Source: VXPQ01 sp965116435 (GTDB lineage Bacteria; Bacteroidota; Rhodothermia; Rhodothermales; VXPQ01). Taken from it: a stretch of 64,000 nucleotides of DNA. The stretch covers positions 1,240,001-1,304,000 of the forward strand of contig OZ220686.1 of NCBI GenBank assembly GCA_965116435.1, written 5' to 3'. Below are positions 42,898 through 51,862 of the stretch, in pieces. Made by a program: the position numbers and the translations under genes. Position 1 is the stretch's first letter, and the number at the start of each line of letters is the position of its first letter. Below the pieces are notes generated by a model. The model saw only the letters and a list, made by a program, of their open reading frames with translations, searched no databases and had not been told where the DNA came from.

Positions 42898-44812
42898 TAT
42901 TCAGGGCCGGTTCCAGCGCAAAGCGGATGTACAAGGCGTCGGGACCGTACGCCGACTCGTCCTGCGCCCGCTCCATAACGCGCCGCATCGCTTCCTCGTC
43001 GGGAGCCGCCTTCTCCCCCAGCAATTGCAGCGCCCGGGCCGCCCGCAGCACGTCCAGCGGCTCCTCGCTCTCCAGCACGGCTTCCAGCGCCGCAAGCCCC
43101 TCGGGCGCATCGTACAGGGCAACCAGCGCAGCCGCCGCCTCCGTGCGCACGGCGGGATGTGCATCCGCCAAAGCCCCCCGCAACGCCGCCTCGCTCAAGG
43201 GATCGCGGACGCCGCCTGCGCGCAAGCCCAGCGCCGCCCAGTACCGCACCGCAGCGCTTGCATCCCCAAGAAGCGCCGCTTGCCTCGCCGCCGCGCGCGG
43301 TTGCCCCACAAGGTTCGCCGTATCCAGCACGCGCGAGAGCGGATACACGGAGGGATCCGTCGCAAATTCGAGGGGCGTCCGCCCCGTCCGTTCGGCCAGC
43401 CGCAACGCTTCGGCCTCATCCATAAAGCCGATATCCCTCGTCTCCACCTCCCATTGGGTCAACCGAGCCCGCATCCGGTCCAGCACATCCGCATACGCCG
43501 GCGCATCGGCCAGATTGCGGAGCTGGTAGGGATCGGTCACCGTGTCGAACAGTTCTTCGGCGGGCTTCGAAGGACCTGCGTACGTCATCTGCGCCGCATT
43601 CAATGCCCCCGCCCCGGCCAGCCGCGTAATAGCCTGGCGGATCGGCGCCTGGTCCGAAAAGAATTCCGGCTGGTTCCAGGACACATGCGGGTGATAATGG
43701 CGAATGTACAGGAACCGTTCGTCGCGCACGGAACGCGCCAGGTCGTACGCCTCGTCCACCCGATCGCGGGCGCCGAACACAAATTCCCGCTCCGCCAGCG
43801 AGTCCGCGTTCAGAAACGCTGTGCCCTGCATATGCGCCGGCGCTTCCTGCCCGACAATGTGCAGCATGGTAGGCGCAAAATCCACGAAACTCACCAGGCG
43901 ATCCGTAGACGATCCCGGCAGCGCCGGGGCCAGATGGCGCCATTTCGGGGGGAAATAAATAATCAGCGGAACGTGCAGGCCGGAATCATACAGCACCCGT
44001 TTTCCTCGGGGCAAGCCCGTCCCGTGATCCCCATAGAAAAACACAATGGTGTTGTCCGCCACGCCGTCCTCCTCCAGTTCGGCCAGCAGGCGTCCCGCAT
44101 GGGCGTCCATGGCGGTCACGGCGTCGTAGTAGCGAGCCACGGTCTTGCGCACATCCGGATCGTCCGGGTAATACGGAGGCAAAGGCGCGGCGGCGGGGTC
44201 GTGCGTACCCAGCGCACCGGCCAGCTCGGGAAACTCCGTGTCCAGAAAGGAGATGCGGCTCTGGTGGGTGTGCATGTGGTTGAACACCGCAAAGAAGGGC
44301 TGCCCGTCCTCGCGTCCCCGCCAATGCGCTTCGGGGCTGCTCTCGTCCCAGGATTCGGCGACGAGGCGCGGCTCGGCGGACGTATTGTAGTCGGTCTTGA
44401 CGTTGTTCGTCGTGTAATAGCCGAGAGCCCGCAGGTGCGCCGGAAACCCCGTAATGTCGTCCGGAATGGGCGCCTGCGAACGCAAGCCCTGCGCGCCCGC
44501 CGTCGTCGCATAGACGCCCGTAAGCAACGTAAACCGGGCCGGGGAGCAGACAGGCGCGGTAGCGAACGCATTCGTGTACGTCACGCCTTGCCGGGCCAAC
44601 TGGTCGAGGTGCGGCGTTTCCGCATAGGCGTCCCCGTATGCGCCCAGGTCGGCGCTCATGTCCTCCGCCGTAAGCCACAGAATATTCGGCAAGTCGGCAT
44701 GGGATTCGGCGGTCTCGTCGGCCGGACGACACCCAGAAAAGGCTGCAAACAGGATCAGGAATCCGAAAATACGGACCGTCGGCGTTGCTCGAGGAAAAAG
44801 CGCGTTCGTCAT
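42869..44812 (-). CDS. Sulfatase lipoprotein with C-terminal HEAT-like repeats
   Basis: A 647-residue type I sulfatase. The signal peptide ends in the lipobox FSGC. The formylglycine signature is APVCSPARFTLLTG, with Cys as the residue converted by an FGE. Metal ligands appear in LPNILWLTAEDMSADLG, and FFYGDHGTGLPRGKRV carries the second site. After the catalytic part, residues from about 500 form alpha-helical repeats (AVRTEAAAALVALYD). It probably desulfates an extracellular polysaccharide, in keeping with the receptors and CBM9-like genes nearby. Start at ATG 44812, before the signal peptide. Its last 29 bp recur at 47715-47743. Confidence 0.92.
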   Translation of the reverse strand: MTNALFPRATPTVRIFGFLILFAAFSGCRPADETAESHADLPNILWLTAEDMSADLGAYGDAYAETPHLDQLARQGVTYTNAFATAPVCSPARFTLLTGVYATTAGAQGLRSQAPIPDDITGFPAHLRALGYYTTNNVKTDYNTSAEPRLVAESWDESSPEAHWRGREDGQPFFAVFNHMHTHQSRISFLDTEFPELAGALGTHDPAAAPLPPYYPDDPDVRKTVARYYDAVTAMDAHAGRLLAELEEDGVADNTIVFFYGDHGTGLPRGKRVLYDSGLHVPLIIYFPPKWRHLAPALPGSSTDRLVSFVDFAPTMLHIVGQEAPAHMQGTAFLNADSLAEREFVFGARDRVDEAYDLARSVRDERFLYIRHYHPHVSWNQPEFFSDQAPIRQAITRLAGAGALNAAQMTYAGPSKPAEELFDTVTDPYQLRNLADAPAYADVLDRMRARLTQWEVETRDIGFMDEAEALRLAERTGRTPLEFATDPSVYPLSRVLDTANLVGQPRAAARQAALLGDASAAVRYWAALGLRAGGVRDPLSEAALRGALADAHPAVRTEAAAALVALYDAPEGLAALEAVLESEEPLDVLRAARALQLLGEKAAPDEEAMRRVMERAQDESAYGPDALYIRFALEPALNTARGATEVY

Positions 44813-44880
44813 GGCTATAAGGTGCATTTCGAGGGAACGTGTCGTATGATACGCACAAGTTTCGTGGATTCGCAATTACA

Positions 44881-44920
44881 AGGATGCACTGATCGAAGTG
44901 GATTTGATCAGTGCATCCTA
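44881..44920 (+). repeat. Solo hairpin of the dispersed repeat, upstream of photolyase
   Basis: GGATGCACTGATC, an 11-bp loop GAAGTGGATTT, then GATCAGTGCATCC: a perfect 13-bp stem. It points toward the photolyase start, 134 bp away. Confidence 0.88.
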
Positions 44921-45053
44921 AAGCGAGCTCGGGATAAAACCATCATCGTACGCGCTCGTTCGCTGCATTATCCATCCTGCCGAACCCTCTTGCAACGAAT
45001 ACGCTGGTCAGGTCTTCAAAGACCGGCGCATCCTCAAGGTCGGCGACCACTGC

Positions 45054-46526
45054 ATGCTCCAAATGCCTGCCTGCCCGCGACATCCCGACCCGAACGGTAA
45101 CCCACCCATCCTCATGTGGTTTCGGCGCGATCTGCGGCTGGCAGACAATCCTGCGCTGTCCTGGGCCATCCGAACCGGGCGCCCCATCCTCCCGGTCTTT
45201 ATCCTCGATGAAGATGCAGGGCCTCGCCCGATCGGCGGCGCATCCCGCTGGTGGCTGCACGGCAGTCTCCACGCCCTCGGCGCCGCCCTGGAACGTCTGG
45301 GGAATCGCCTCATCCTGCGCCGAGGCCCTGCCGGAGCAACGCTCGCCGCGCTGGTCCGCGAAACCGGCGCCTCGGCGATCGTATGGAACCGCCTGTACGA
45401 TCCTGCATGCATTCGACGGGATACGGCCATAGAAGCGCAGTGCCAAAAGGCCGGTGTGGCGACGCGGTCTTTCAATGCCGCGCTGCTCTTTGAACCCTGG
45501 GCCATCCAAACAGGCAGCGGGGCGCCCTACCGGGTATTCACGCCGTTCTGGCGCCGGTGCCTCGCACAGGGTTTTGCCTCTCCGGAGACCGAAAAGCCGA
45601 CCCCGGTTCCAGCGTTATCATGGCCGGCCGCCGAAGCGCTTGAAACATGGAACCTGCGCCCCCGCAATCCAGACTGGGCGACAGGTTTTCGGAAGATGTG
45701 GCGGCCTGGAGAAGAAGGCGCCCGGCAACGGCTCGAAGATTTTCTGCGGGGCGATGTCGGCGCCTATGGGGCGAACCGCGAGAAGCCGGGAACGCAAGGC
45801 ACAAGCAGGCTGTCGCCCCATCTGCATTTCGGGGAGATTGGGCCGCGCCAGATCGTTGCTGCGCTCGAGGACATCGAACCGGGAGCAGGCAAGGACGCCT
45901 TTCTGCGCGAGATCGGGTGGCGAGAGTTCAGTCATCACCTGCTGTTTCACAACCCGGACATGGGAACGGTCAATATGCGGCCGGCATTCGACCGCATGCC
46001 CTGGCGTAACGATCCAGACGGTTTGCGGCGCTGGCAACGCGGCCAGACCGGATACCCGCTGGTCGATGCGGGGATGCGCGAACTCTGGACGACCGGCTGG
46101 ATGCACAACCGGGTCCGCATGATCGTTGCATCGTTTCTGACGAAGCATCTCTTGATCGACTGGCGGCGCGGCGCGGACTGGTTCCGGGATACCCTGGTCG
46201 ATGCAGATTGGGCCAACAACAGCGCCGGCTGGCAATGGACCGCTGGCTCCGGCGTCGACGCCGCTCCGTACTTCCGCATATTCAATCCCGTGGCGCAATC
46301 GCGGCGTTTCGACGCGGCCGGGCAATACCTCCGTATGTGGGCGCCAGAACTCCAACGGCTGCCCGACAAAGCAATCCATGCCCCGTGGCAGGCGCCGCAA
46401 GCCGTTCTCGCCGAAGCCGGGGTTCGACTCGGCGAAAATTATCCCTACCCCATCGTCGACCACGCCTTGGCGCGCCAGCGGGCGCTGGACATATACCAAA
46501 CGCGCATCCGGGCAGCGCCAGCGTAG
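45054..46526 (+). CDS. phr: Deoxyribodipyrimidine photolyase
   Basis: A 490-residue photolyase/cryptochrome that repairs UV-induced pyrimidine dimers with FAD and light. The antenna-domain start MWFRRDLRLADNPALSW is followed by the FAD-binding segment TSRLSPHLHFGEIGPRQ. Then come WREFSHHLLFHNP, GYPLVDAGMRELWTTGWMHN, the tryptophans near WRRGADWFRDTLVDADWANN, and ASGVDAAPYFRIFNP-like sequence. Class I CPD type is suggested. Start could be ATG 45054 or 45063. It is a single gene after a repeat hairpin. Confidence 0.95.
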   Translation: MLQMPACPRHPDPNGNPPILMWFRRDLRLADNPALSWAIRTGRPILPVFILDEDAGPRPIGGASRWWLHGSLHALGAALERLGNRLILRRGPAGATLAALVRETGASAIVWNRLYDPACIRRDTAIEAQCQKAGVATRSFNAALLFEPWAIQTGSGAPYRVFTPFWRRCLAQGFASPETEKPTPVPALSWPAAEALETWNLRPRNPDWATGFRKMWRPGEEGARQRLEDFLRGDVGAYGANREKPGTQGTSRLSPHLHFGEIGPRQIVAALEDIEPGAGKDAFLREIGWREFSHHLLFHNPDMGTVNMRPAFDRMPWRNDPDGLRRWQRGQTGYPLVDAGMRELWTTGWMHNRVRMIVASFLTKHLLIDWRRGADWFRDTLVDADWANNSAGWQWTAGSGVDAAPYFRIFNPVAQSRRFDAAGQYLRMWAPELQRLPDKAIHAPWQAPQAVLAEAGVRLGENYPYPIVDHALARQRALDIYQTRIRAAPA

Positions 46527-46613
46527 GCTACGCGCAGGAATACAGGCCGGTCAGGCGCAAGCACATGACATTGACTTTTATACCGTTCGGGCGTACCATA
46601 TCGGCACATGGCG

Positions 46614-46645
46614 CCTACATATACCAACCCCTACATATACCAACC
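46614..46645 (+). repeat. Two-copy 16-bp tandem repeat
   Basis: CCTACATATACCAACC occurs twice head to tail in the short gap between the photolyase and outer-membrane barrel genes, about 105 bp before the latter's start codon. It may be a regulator site or a simple duplication. Confidence 0.7.
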
Positions 46646-46750
46646 ATTGTGCGCCAACCCCAATCTCGCGGGGAGATACCCACGCATCGGGCTTGCGCCG
46701 GAATGCATCCAGAACAACATCATAGGACACAACCCATATAATACAACCTT

Positions 46751-47710
46751 ATGCGTACCCCTTGCACCGTGAAAACCCGCCAAGCCTTCCGCACGGGCGC
46801 CGTACCCCTCTTCGCCGCCTGCCTGTTCTTTGCGGGCTCGGCCAACGCCCAGGAAAACCGCCGGGGTTTCTATATCGGGATCGACACGGGCGTCGCCAAC
46901 TCCGCACAGTTGAGCACCTCGCTCTCCGCCTTCACCACCCCGACAAAATGCGATCCCCTGCTGTATGAGGATCCGACCATGGCCCCGAGCGACGCGCCGG
47001 AATGCATGCCTACCGAGCCCAGAGCGCTCTCTTCCAACGGGTTTTCGCCAGGCGCCGGATTCACCGGCGGCGTCCGTATCGGATATGCCTTTCAGACGCT
47101 GCGCTTCGAACTCGCATACCGGATACAGGACTACGGAAACGATACGTCGCCCTTTGCGGAATCGACCAGCAACCAGGCTGTCGTCAGCAAGGCCAATGAG
47201 TGGAGCCCTACGTATCCACCCAGCGAAACCATCTCCGGCTATCGCGCCCACCAGGTCTTTGCGAACGTCCAGTACGATTTCAGCAACAACTCCCCCTGGA
47301 CGCCTTCCGCAGGCGCAGGCGTCGGCCTGGCCCGCACGAGCCTGCACTACTACCGACAGCTGCTGCGCAAAACGCTTGCCGAAGGGTATCAGGACGTAGA
47401 ACCGCCGCTCACGCTGGCCGACAGACCCATCCAGGCCGCCGGAACCTTCAGCACGCTGGACACGGAACTCCAGGGAACGATCATCGGCTTCCAGGCGCTG
47501 GCCGGCATGGACTACGCGGTCGCAGAACGCACTACGCTCGGGCTTACGGTCCAATGGACCCGTTTCGGAACGTTGGAACAAGATGTACGCTGGTCCACCA
47601 TCCGCAGCCATGCACCGGTTCGGGCAGACGGCACGCCCGCCTCGGGAACCTTGACGTTCGACAGCTTCGCATCCCTGTCCGCAACGCTGGGACTGACGTA
47701 CCGGTTCTGA
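46751..47710 (+). CDS. Outer-membrane beta-barrel protein
   Basis: A 319-residue exported protein with a signal peptide ending SANAQ. The mature part alternates strands with short turns (GFTGGVRIGYAFQTLRFELAYR, GIIGFQALAGMDYAVAERT) and ends in a typical terminal Phe strand (LSATLGLTYRF), as for OmpA/OmpW-size barrels. A Cys pair, KCDPLLY and ECMPTE, may form a disulfide in a loop. Function unknown. Its stop is followed by four bases and then a copy of the sulfatase 3' end. Confidence 0.85.
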   Translation: MRTPCTVKTRQAFRTGAVPLFAACLFFAGSANAQENRRGFYIGIDTGVANSAQLSTSLSAFTTPTKCDPLLYEDPTMAPSDAPECMPTEPRALSSNGFSPGAGFTGGVRIGYAFQTLRFELAYRIQDYGNDTSPFAESTSNQAVVSKANEWSPTYPPSETISGYRAHQVFANVQYDFSNNSPWTPSAGAGVGLARTSLHYYRQLLRKTLAEGYQDVEPPLTLADRPIQAAGTFSTLDTELQGTIIGFQALAGMDYAVAERTTLGLTVQWTRFGTLEQDVRWSTIRSHAPVRADGTPASGTLTFDSFASLSATLGLTYRF

Positions 47711-47714
47711 GAGG

Positions 47715-47743
47715 CGGCAAGGGGGGCGACGGAGGTGTATTAG
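47715..47743 (+). repeat. 29-bp copy of the sulfatase gene 3' end
   Basis: This is identical to the last 29 bp of the sulfatase gene (42869-42897) and includes its stop codon TAG. It sits just after the outer-membrane barrel gene. Confidence 0.8.
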
Positions 47744-47767
47744 CGGAAGAAATAACTTTACAAATCA

Positions 47768-47908
47768 TCAATCTTCGATCTCTTTTGTAAAGTGCCTGTA
47801 CAGCAGCCATGTGAGGACGAAGGCCACGATAAAAATCGCGCCGGGGACCACAACGCCCACCCACGTGATCTGCGGCGCGGCGGCTTGCATAAGCAGGGAA
47901 AAGGTCAT
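47768..47908 (-). CDS. 46-residue membrane protein, SSS operon
   Basis: A small protein with one membrane helix (GVVVPGAIFIVAFVLTWLLY) and a short charged tail (HFTKEIED). Its ATG overlaps the stop of the preceding 38-residue gene by four bases (ATGA). Too short for standard gene-calling, but the tight chain with its neighbours supports it. Probably a subunit or accessory of the sodium:solute symporter. Confidence 0.75.
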   Translation of the reverse strand: MTFSLLMQAAAPQITWVGVVVPGAIFIVAFVLTWLLYRHFTKEIED

Positions 47909-48021
47909 GGCCGGGGCTTCTTATGATGTTTTCGATACGAACGCCACGCCAGCACAAGCCCGAGGAGCGAGGCCGCGTACGCAATAGTCATTCCGATAAC
48001 GGTAGTCAGACCTTCTTCCAT
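47905..48021 (-). CDS. 38-residue membrane protein, SSS operon
   Basis: A short protein with one helix (TTVIGMTIAYAASLLGLVLA) and a basic tail (WRSYRKHHKK). Its start lies inside the 3' end of the 106-residue gene (16-bp overlap) and its stop overlaps the next start. This ordered overlap suggests coordinated translation with the transporter. Confidence 0.75.
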   Translation of the reverse strand: MEEGLTTVIGMTIAYAASLLGLVLAWRSYRKHHKKPRP

Positions 48022-48326
48022 GGCTCATCCTCTTCGTGTTGTTTCCAGCGGACGGAATCTTCCAAATCAACCAGGTAGCCCTGCTGATTCTTCTCGTATT
48101 CCTCGGAAATGGCCTTCATTTTCGGGTCGATGATCCAGTGCATCCATACGACAAGCACAATGCTGACGGCCGTGATCGCAAACCCTTCCCAGCGCAAGAG
48201 AAAACACAACGCCACCCCCAGCGTGAGGCCAAAATAACAAATTGGCGAGAGTACGATGACGAACCAGTCTTCCCGGGTCCATTTATCGGCTTCCGCAGCC
48301 GTCCATGTGCGTCGAACAAGAGGCAT
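48006..48326 (-). CDS. 106-residue membrane protein, SSS operon
   Basis: A small protein with two hydrophobic helices (DWFVIVLSPICYFGLTLGVA and AITAVSIVLVVWMHW) and charged termini. Its start follows the transporter stop by 21 bp. I do not recognise it as a named family; it parallels the DUF4212-like partners of other SSS permeases in size and topology. Confidence 0.78.
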   Translation of the reverse strand: MPLVRRTWTAAEADKWTREDWFVIVLSPICYFGLTLGVALCFLLRWEGFAITAVSIVLVVWMHWIIDPKMKAISEEYEKNQQGYLVDLEDSVRWKQHEEDEPWKKV

Positions 48327-48347
48327 GATGCAACGAGAAATCAGTGG

Positions 48348-49958
48348 TCAGGATTGCGAAAATGCGCGGGGAGCCGACGAAGCATCGCCCTCGATCAGCC
48401 CGCGCCGCTCGGCTTCGCGGCGAACAGGCCCCCACCATCCCAGCGGGCGCGCCTGCACATAGTACTTTACAAGATGGTCCATGGACTCCGGTTTTGTAAA
48501 CAACGTGACCGGAATGAACACGCCAACGCCCAGCAACATAAGCAGCCAGAACTGCTGATAATCAAGCAATTCCGGAATCACGCCGAATTCGGGCAACACC
48601 CACACCACCAGCCAGCTGAAACCGAGGTTGGCGATCCAGGCCGACAAGTAGCCCCATGCATTGAACCGCCACCATATTACCTGAAGAATATTCGGCAACC
48701 AGACGCCCGCGGTCATGATCCAGAGCGCGAAAATGAGCCACTCCGTAATGTTCTCCATCATCAACCCGTACACGAACGAACCAAGCAGCAGCACCAGCGT
48801 GGACCAGCGCCCCACCCACACGAGGGTCCGCTCGGAGGCTTCGGGATTCCAGTAGTGCTGATACAGGTCACGGGTAGCGTACAACGCCCCAAGGTTCAAA
48901 TGAGACGAGATGGTCGAGAGATGAATGGCGAGAATGGCGGCGAAAAAGAACCCCACCATGCCCGCGGGCAGGTAATCGAAGCCCAGCCGGAACCATCCCA
49001 TTTCGTACTCGGACGTTTCCGTCAGGCCGGGAAACAACACGAAGAAACCGAGGATGGCCACGGCCCAGACCGAGTTGCGCACCAGCCCGATCAGCGTGCC
49101 CCACCAGATGCTGTAGCTGGCGTCGCGCACGGTGCGGGCGGACTGGATGCGCTGCGCCTCGGGATACCAGTCGATGCTCGTCCCCATGCCGAACCCGCCC
49201 AGGATGGCGATCACCATCATGGTGACGAACCAGGCGGCGGGAAACTCTCCGGTCCACCAGCCCGTGAACGCAAACGGATTCAGGCGATCCGATTCGCCCA
49301 GAATCGCAAGTTTTTCGACGATGCCCGTCGGGCCGCCCGCCGTCATGATTCCCCATATCGACACAATCATGATGACCAGAAAGGCGATCACGCCCTGCTG
49401 AAAATCGGCCATGACGACGCCCCAATAGCCCGACGCCAGCACATAGATGGCGCACACGGACGAAAACGACACGAGGCCCACCCACAACGGCCAGGCGAAA
49501 AGAAACGCGCACACTTTCCCCATCGCAATGCCTACCCAGCCCAGCACGAACATGTTCATGAACACCTGCCACCCGGCCATCCAGCCGCGCAGCATTTCCG
49601 CGCCCAGGCCCGTAAACCGCACCACATTCCATTCGGCCTGCGTATAGGCCAGCGACCGCCGGAAAATGCGCGTCGAAACAAAGGCGCTGATGGCCGCCCA
49701 GGCCGAAAAGAAGGTATACCAGATGCCCGCCAGCCCGTGCCGGTAGATAATGCCCGTAATCCACATGGGCGTGTCCGTGGCCGTATGGGTGGCGTACACC
49801 GAAGAAGCCGGAAGCCACCAGGGCAACCCGCGCCCCGCCAGAAAGAAATCGGACTGCGAGCGCTTGCCGAGGCGGTAGAACAGCACGCCGCTGCCGATCA
49901 TCAGCAGCAGAAACGCCCCCACCCACAGCCAGTCGAGCCAGGTAAAAAGTACATTCAT
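48348..49958 (-). CDS. Sodium:solute symporter (SSS family)
   Basis: A 536-residue transporter with 13 or so helices. The start MNVLFTWLDWLWVGAFLLL is followed by SSVYATHTATDTPMWITG, then GTSIDWYPEAQRIQSARTV and, later, HLSTISSHLNLGALYATRDL. The latter stretch is the Na+-site region common to sugar and sialic-acid transporters of the family. Its operon continues with three small membrane proteins. A divergent AGE-family epimerase is encoded nearby, suggesting an amino sugar or related monosaccharide as substrate. Confidence 0.9.
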   Translation of the reverse strand: MNVLFTWLDWLWVGAFLLLMIGSGVLFYRLGKRSQSDFFLAGRGLPWWLPASSVYATHTATDTPMWITGIIYRHGLAGIWYTFFSAWAAISAFVSTRIFRRSLAYTQAEWNVVRFTGLGAEMLRGWMAGWQVFMNMFVLGWVGIAMGKVCAFLFAWPLWVGLVSFSSVCAIYVLASGYWGVVMADFQQGVIAFLVIMIVSIWGIMTAGGPTGIVEKLAILGESDRLNPFAFTGWWTGEFPAAWFVTMMVIAILGGFGMGTSIDWYPEAQRIQSARTVRDASYSIWWGTLIGLVRNSVWAVAILGFFVLFPGLTETSEYEMGWFRLGFDYLPAGMVGFFFAAILAIHLSTISSHLNLGALYATRDLYQHYWNPEASERTLVWVGRWSTLVLLLGSFVYGLMMENITEWLIFALWIMTAGVWLPNILQVIWWRFNAWGYLSAWIANLGFSWLVVWVLPEFGVIPELLDYQQFWLLMLLGVGVFIPVTLFTKPESMDHLVKYYVQARPLGWWGPVRREAERRGLIEGDASSAPRAFSQS

Positions 49959-50155
49959 GAAAAACCGGAAGGAATCCCTTCAAGTCCTTGCGAAACAGGA
50001 AGCGCTTCCACAATACGCCCTTTCTCCGGGAAAGGCAAGACCCGCGTAAAAATTAGCGGCGGGGCGGGGATACATAACAACAGGGCATCGCATACCAGCA
50101 CCCTCTCCCGTCCAGAATCACACGATTCCGGTTGAATCTCTCGCCGCAAAAACAT

Positions 50156-50411
50156 AAGGATGCTCTGATTAAGTCCGCGAAGATCAGAGGCAGCGAGGAG
50201 TGGGCTGGCAAGGAATGACGAAGCAGCGTGGTAGGCCCCACGTAATGAGGAATGACGCAGCCAGCGCGCTCCTCGATGCCTCCCGAAGGGCGCTTCACGA
50301 CCCCGACGACGCAACACGCCGGGGTTTCCGATGATTTCAACGATGGAATCATTACAAACGCTATGTGCGTACGTGAAGCGCTGATCGAAGTGGATTTGAT
50401 CAGTGCATCCT
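50156..50411 (+). mobile_element. MITE-like repeat, full-length copy 2
   Basis: A 256-bp element, inverted relative to 23773-24028 and about 93% identical by eye. It starts AAGGATGCTCTGATTAAG and ends GATTTGATCAGTGCATCCTT. The internal palindrome with arms near GAGGAGTGGGCTGGC is kept, partly degraded. It is in the gap between the divergent SSS and AGE genes, 40 bp before the latter. Confidence 0.85.
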
Positions 50412-50451
50412 TTAGTTCAGGGTATTCATCCCATCCGGCCTGATTCTACCG

Positions 50452-51696
50452 ATGCTCGAACGCCTTGACCTGAAACATGTCGGTCCTGCGCCTGCTATGC
50501 CCTCAAACGCCGTCGCCGATTTTGCTGTGCTTCGTCGTCGCTACCGCGACCGATACGAGCACGAATTGTTCGAAAACGTGATTCCGTTCTGGGAGCGCCA
50601 TGCCCCGGACCCCAGGCATGGCGGCCATTTCAACAATCTGGACCGGGACGGAACCGTCTACGACACGACCAAACATATATGGATGCAGGGGCGCCTGGTA
50701 TGGATGTTCAGCAAATTATACCGCGCTGTTGAAACCAGGCCGTCCTGGCTTGCAATGGCCCGCGACGGGATGGATTTCCTGCGCAAGCATGCCGCAAGGC
50801 CGGACGGAAGGGTATCCTTTTCGACGACGGCGGACGGGCGACCCGTGTATCTTCAGCGCAAGATATTTACGGAGTGCTTCTACGTCATGGCGCTGGCGGA
50901 ATATGCCCGCGCCGCCGAGAAGCCGGAACTCCTTCGCGAAGCGTACGAAGGGCTTGAGCGCATGTGGGAATGGGCCTGGGACTGGACGAAGGTAGGGCGC
51001 CCGACGTACGAGGGACAGGCCCCGTCGCAAGCGCTGGCCGTGCCCATGCTGATGCTGAACCTGATCGAGGAGGTGGCCGGCGACAATGTTGGCAAGTACC
51101 GCGCCGAGGTGGATGAATGTATCCGCCGAACGGCCCTGCATGTACACGCCGATACGCAGCGCGTGTACGAGATCGTGGACCCGGAGGGCCAGTGCCTCGA
51201 CGGCCCGGAAGGCCGTTTGATGACGCCGGGGCATGCCATTGAGGCGGGATGGTTCCTGCAGCACTGGGCGCAACGCCTTGGCCGCCCGGATGTGCAGCAA
51301 CAAGCCCTCGACATGGTGCGCTGGTCGTTCGAAAACGGGTGGGACAAGGCGCACGAAGGGCTCTTCTATTTTGTGGACGCCGAAGGATATGACCCCGTTC
51401 CGCTCGAATGGTCCATGAAGTTATGGTGGCCGCACTGCGAAGCGCTGTACGCCCATCTGCTGGACTATTTTCTGACCGGCGACGCCGCCGATCTTGCGGC
51501 CTTCGAGGCAGTGGATCGCTATGCTTTCGCCCGGTTCGCCGACCCCGAACACGGAGAATGGTTCGGCTATCTCGACCGGCAGGGCGCCGTAACGCATCGC
51601 TTCAAGGGCGGACCGTACAAGGGATGTTTTCATGTTCCGCGCGCGTTGTGGTTGTGTCTGCGCCTCCTGGACGAACAACCAGCCTGGCGTTCCTGA
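50452..51696 (+). CDS. AGE-family epimerase (N-acylglucosamine 2-epimerase-like)
   Basis: A 414-residue (alpha/alpha)6-barrel isomerase. Catalytic-type histidines appear in GGHFNNLDRDG, MTPGHAIEAGWFL, WWPHCEALYA and CFHVPRALWL. Such enzymes interconvert GlcNAc/ManNAc, mannose/fructose or cellobiose-type sugars. The nearby SSS transporter suggests a shared sugar, inferred. Start at ATG 50452. The promoter region is occupied by a full-length dispersed element. Confidence 0.9.
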   Translation: MLERLDLKHVGPAPAMPSNAVADFAVLRRRYRDRYEHELFENVIPFWERHAPDPRHGGHFNNLDRDGTVYDTTKHIWMQGRLVWMFSKLYRAVETRPSWLAMARDGMDFLRKHAARPDGRVSFSTTADGRPVYLQRKIFTECFYVMALAEYARAAEKPELLREAYEGLERMWEWAWDWTKVGRPTYEGQAPSQALAVPMLMLNLIEEVAGDNVGKYRAEVDECIRRTALHVHADTQRVYEIVDPEGQCLDGPEGRLMTPGHAIEAGWFLQHWAQRLGRPDVQQQALDMVRWSFENGWDKAHEGLFYFVDAEGYDPVPLEWSMKLWWPHCEALYAHLLDYFLTGDAADLAAFEAVDRYAFARFADPEHGEWFGYLDRQGAVTHRFKGGPYKGCFHVPRALWLCLRLLDEQPAWRS

Positions 51697-51862
51697 CAAC
51701 AATGAAAACAGGCGCACCGGAAACCCGCCCGCCGAACGTTTAGGGGCTTTGCGGCGTATTTTCTGGCGCGTCTGGTCGCGCGAACGCCCGCACGAACCGC
51801 CACGCAGTACAATGCCCAACCTGTTCCGCCGCCCCGATCCGCTCCCGAACCCGCTCCTTGCC

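Noticed and set aside
43025..45100. 691-codon plus-strand frame
   Set aside because: It is antisense to the sulfatase gene, with Arg-rich low-complexity translation.
48036..50135. 699-codon plus-strand frame
   Set aside because: It is the antisense of the sodium symporter operon and lacks a recognisable domain.
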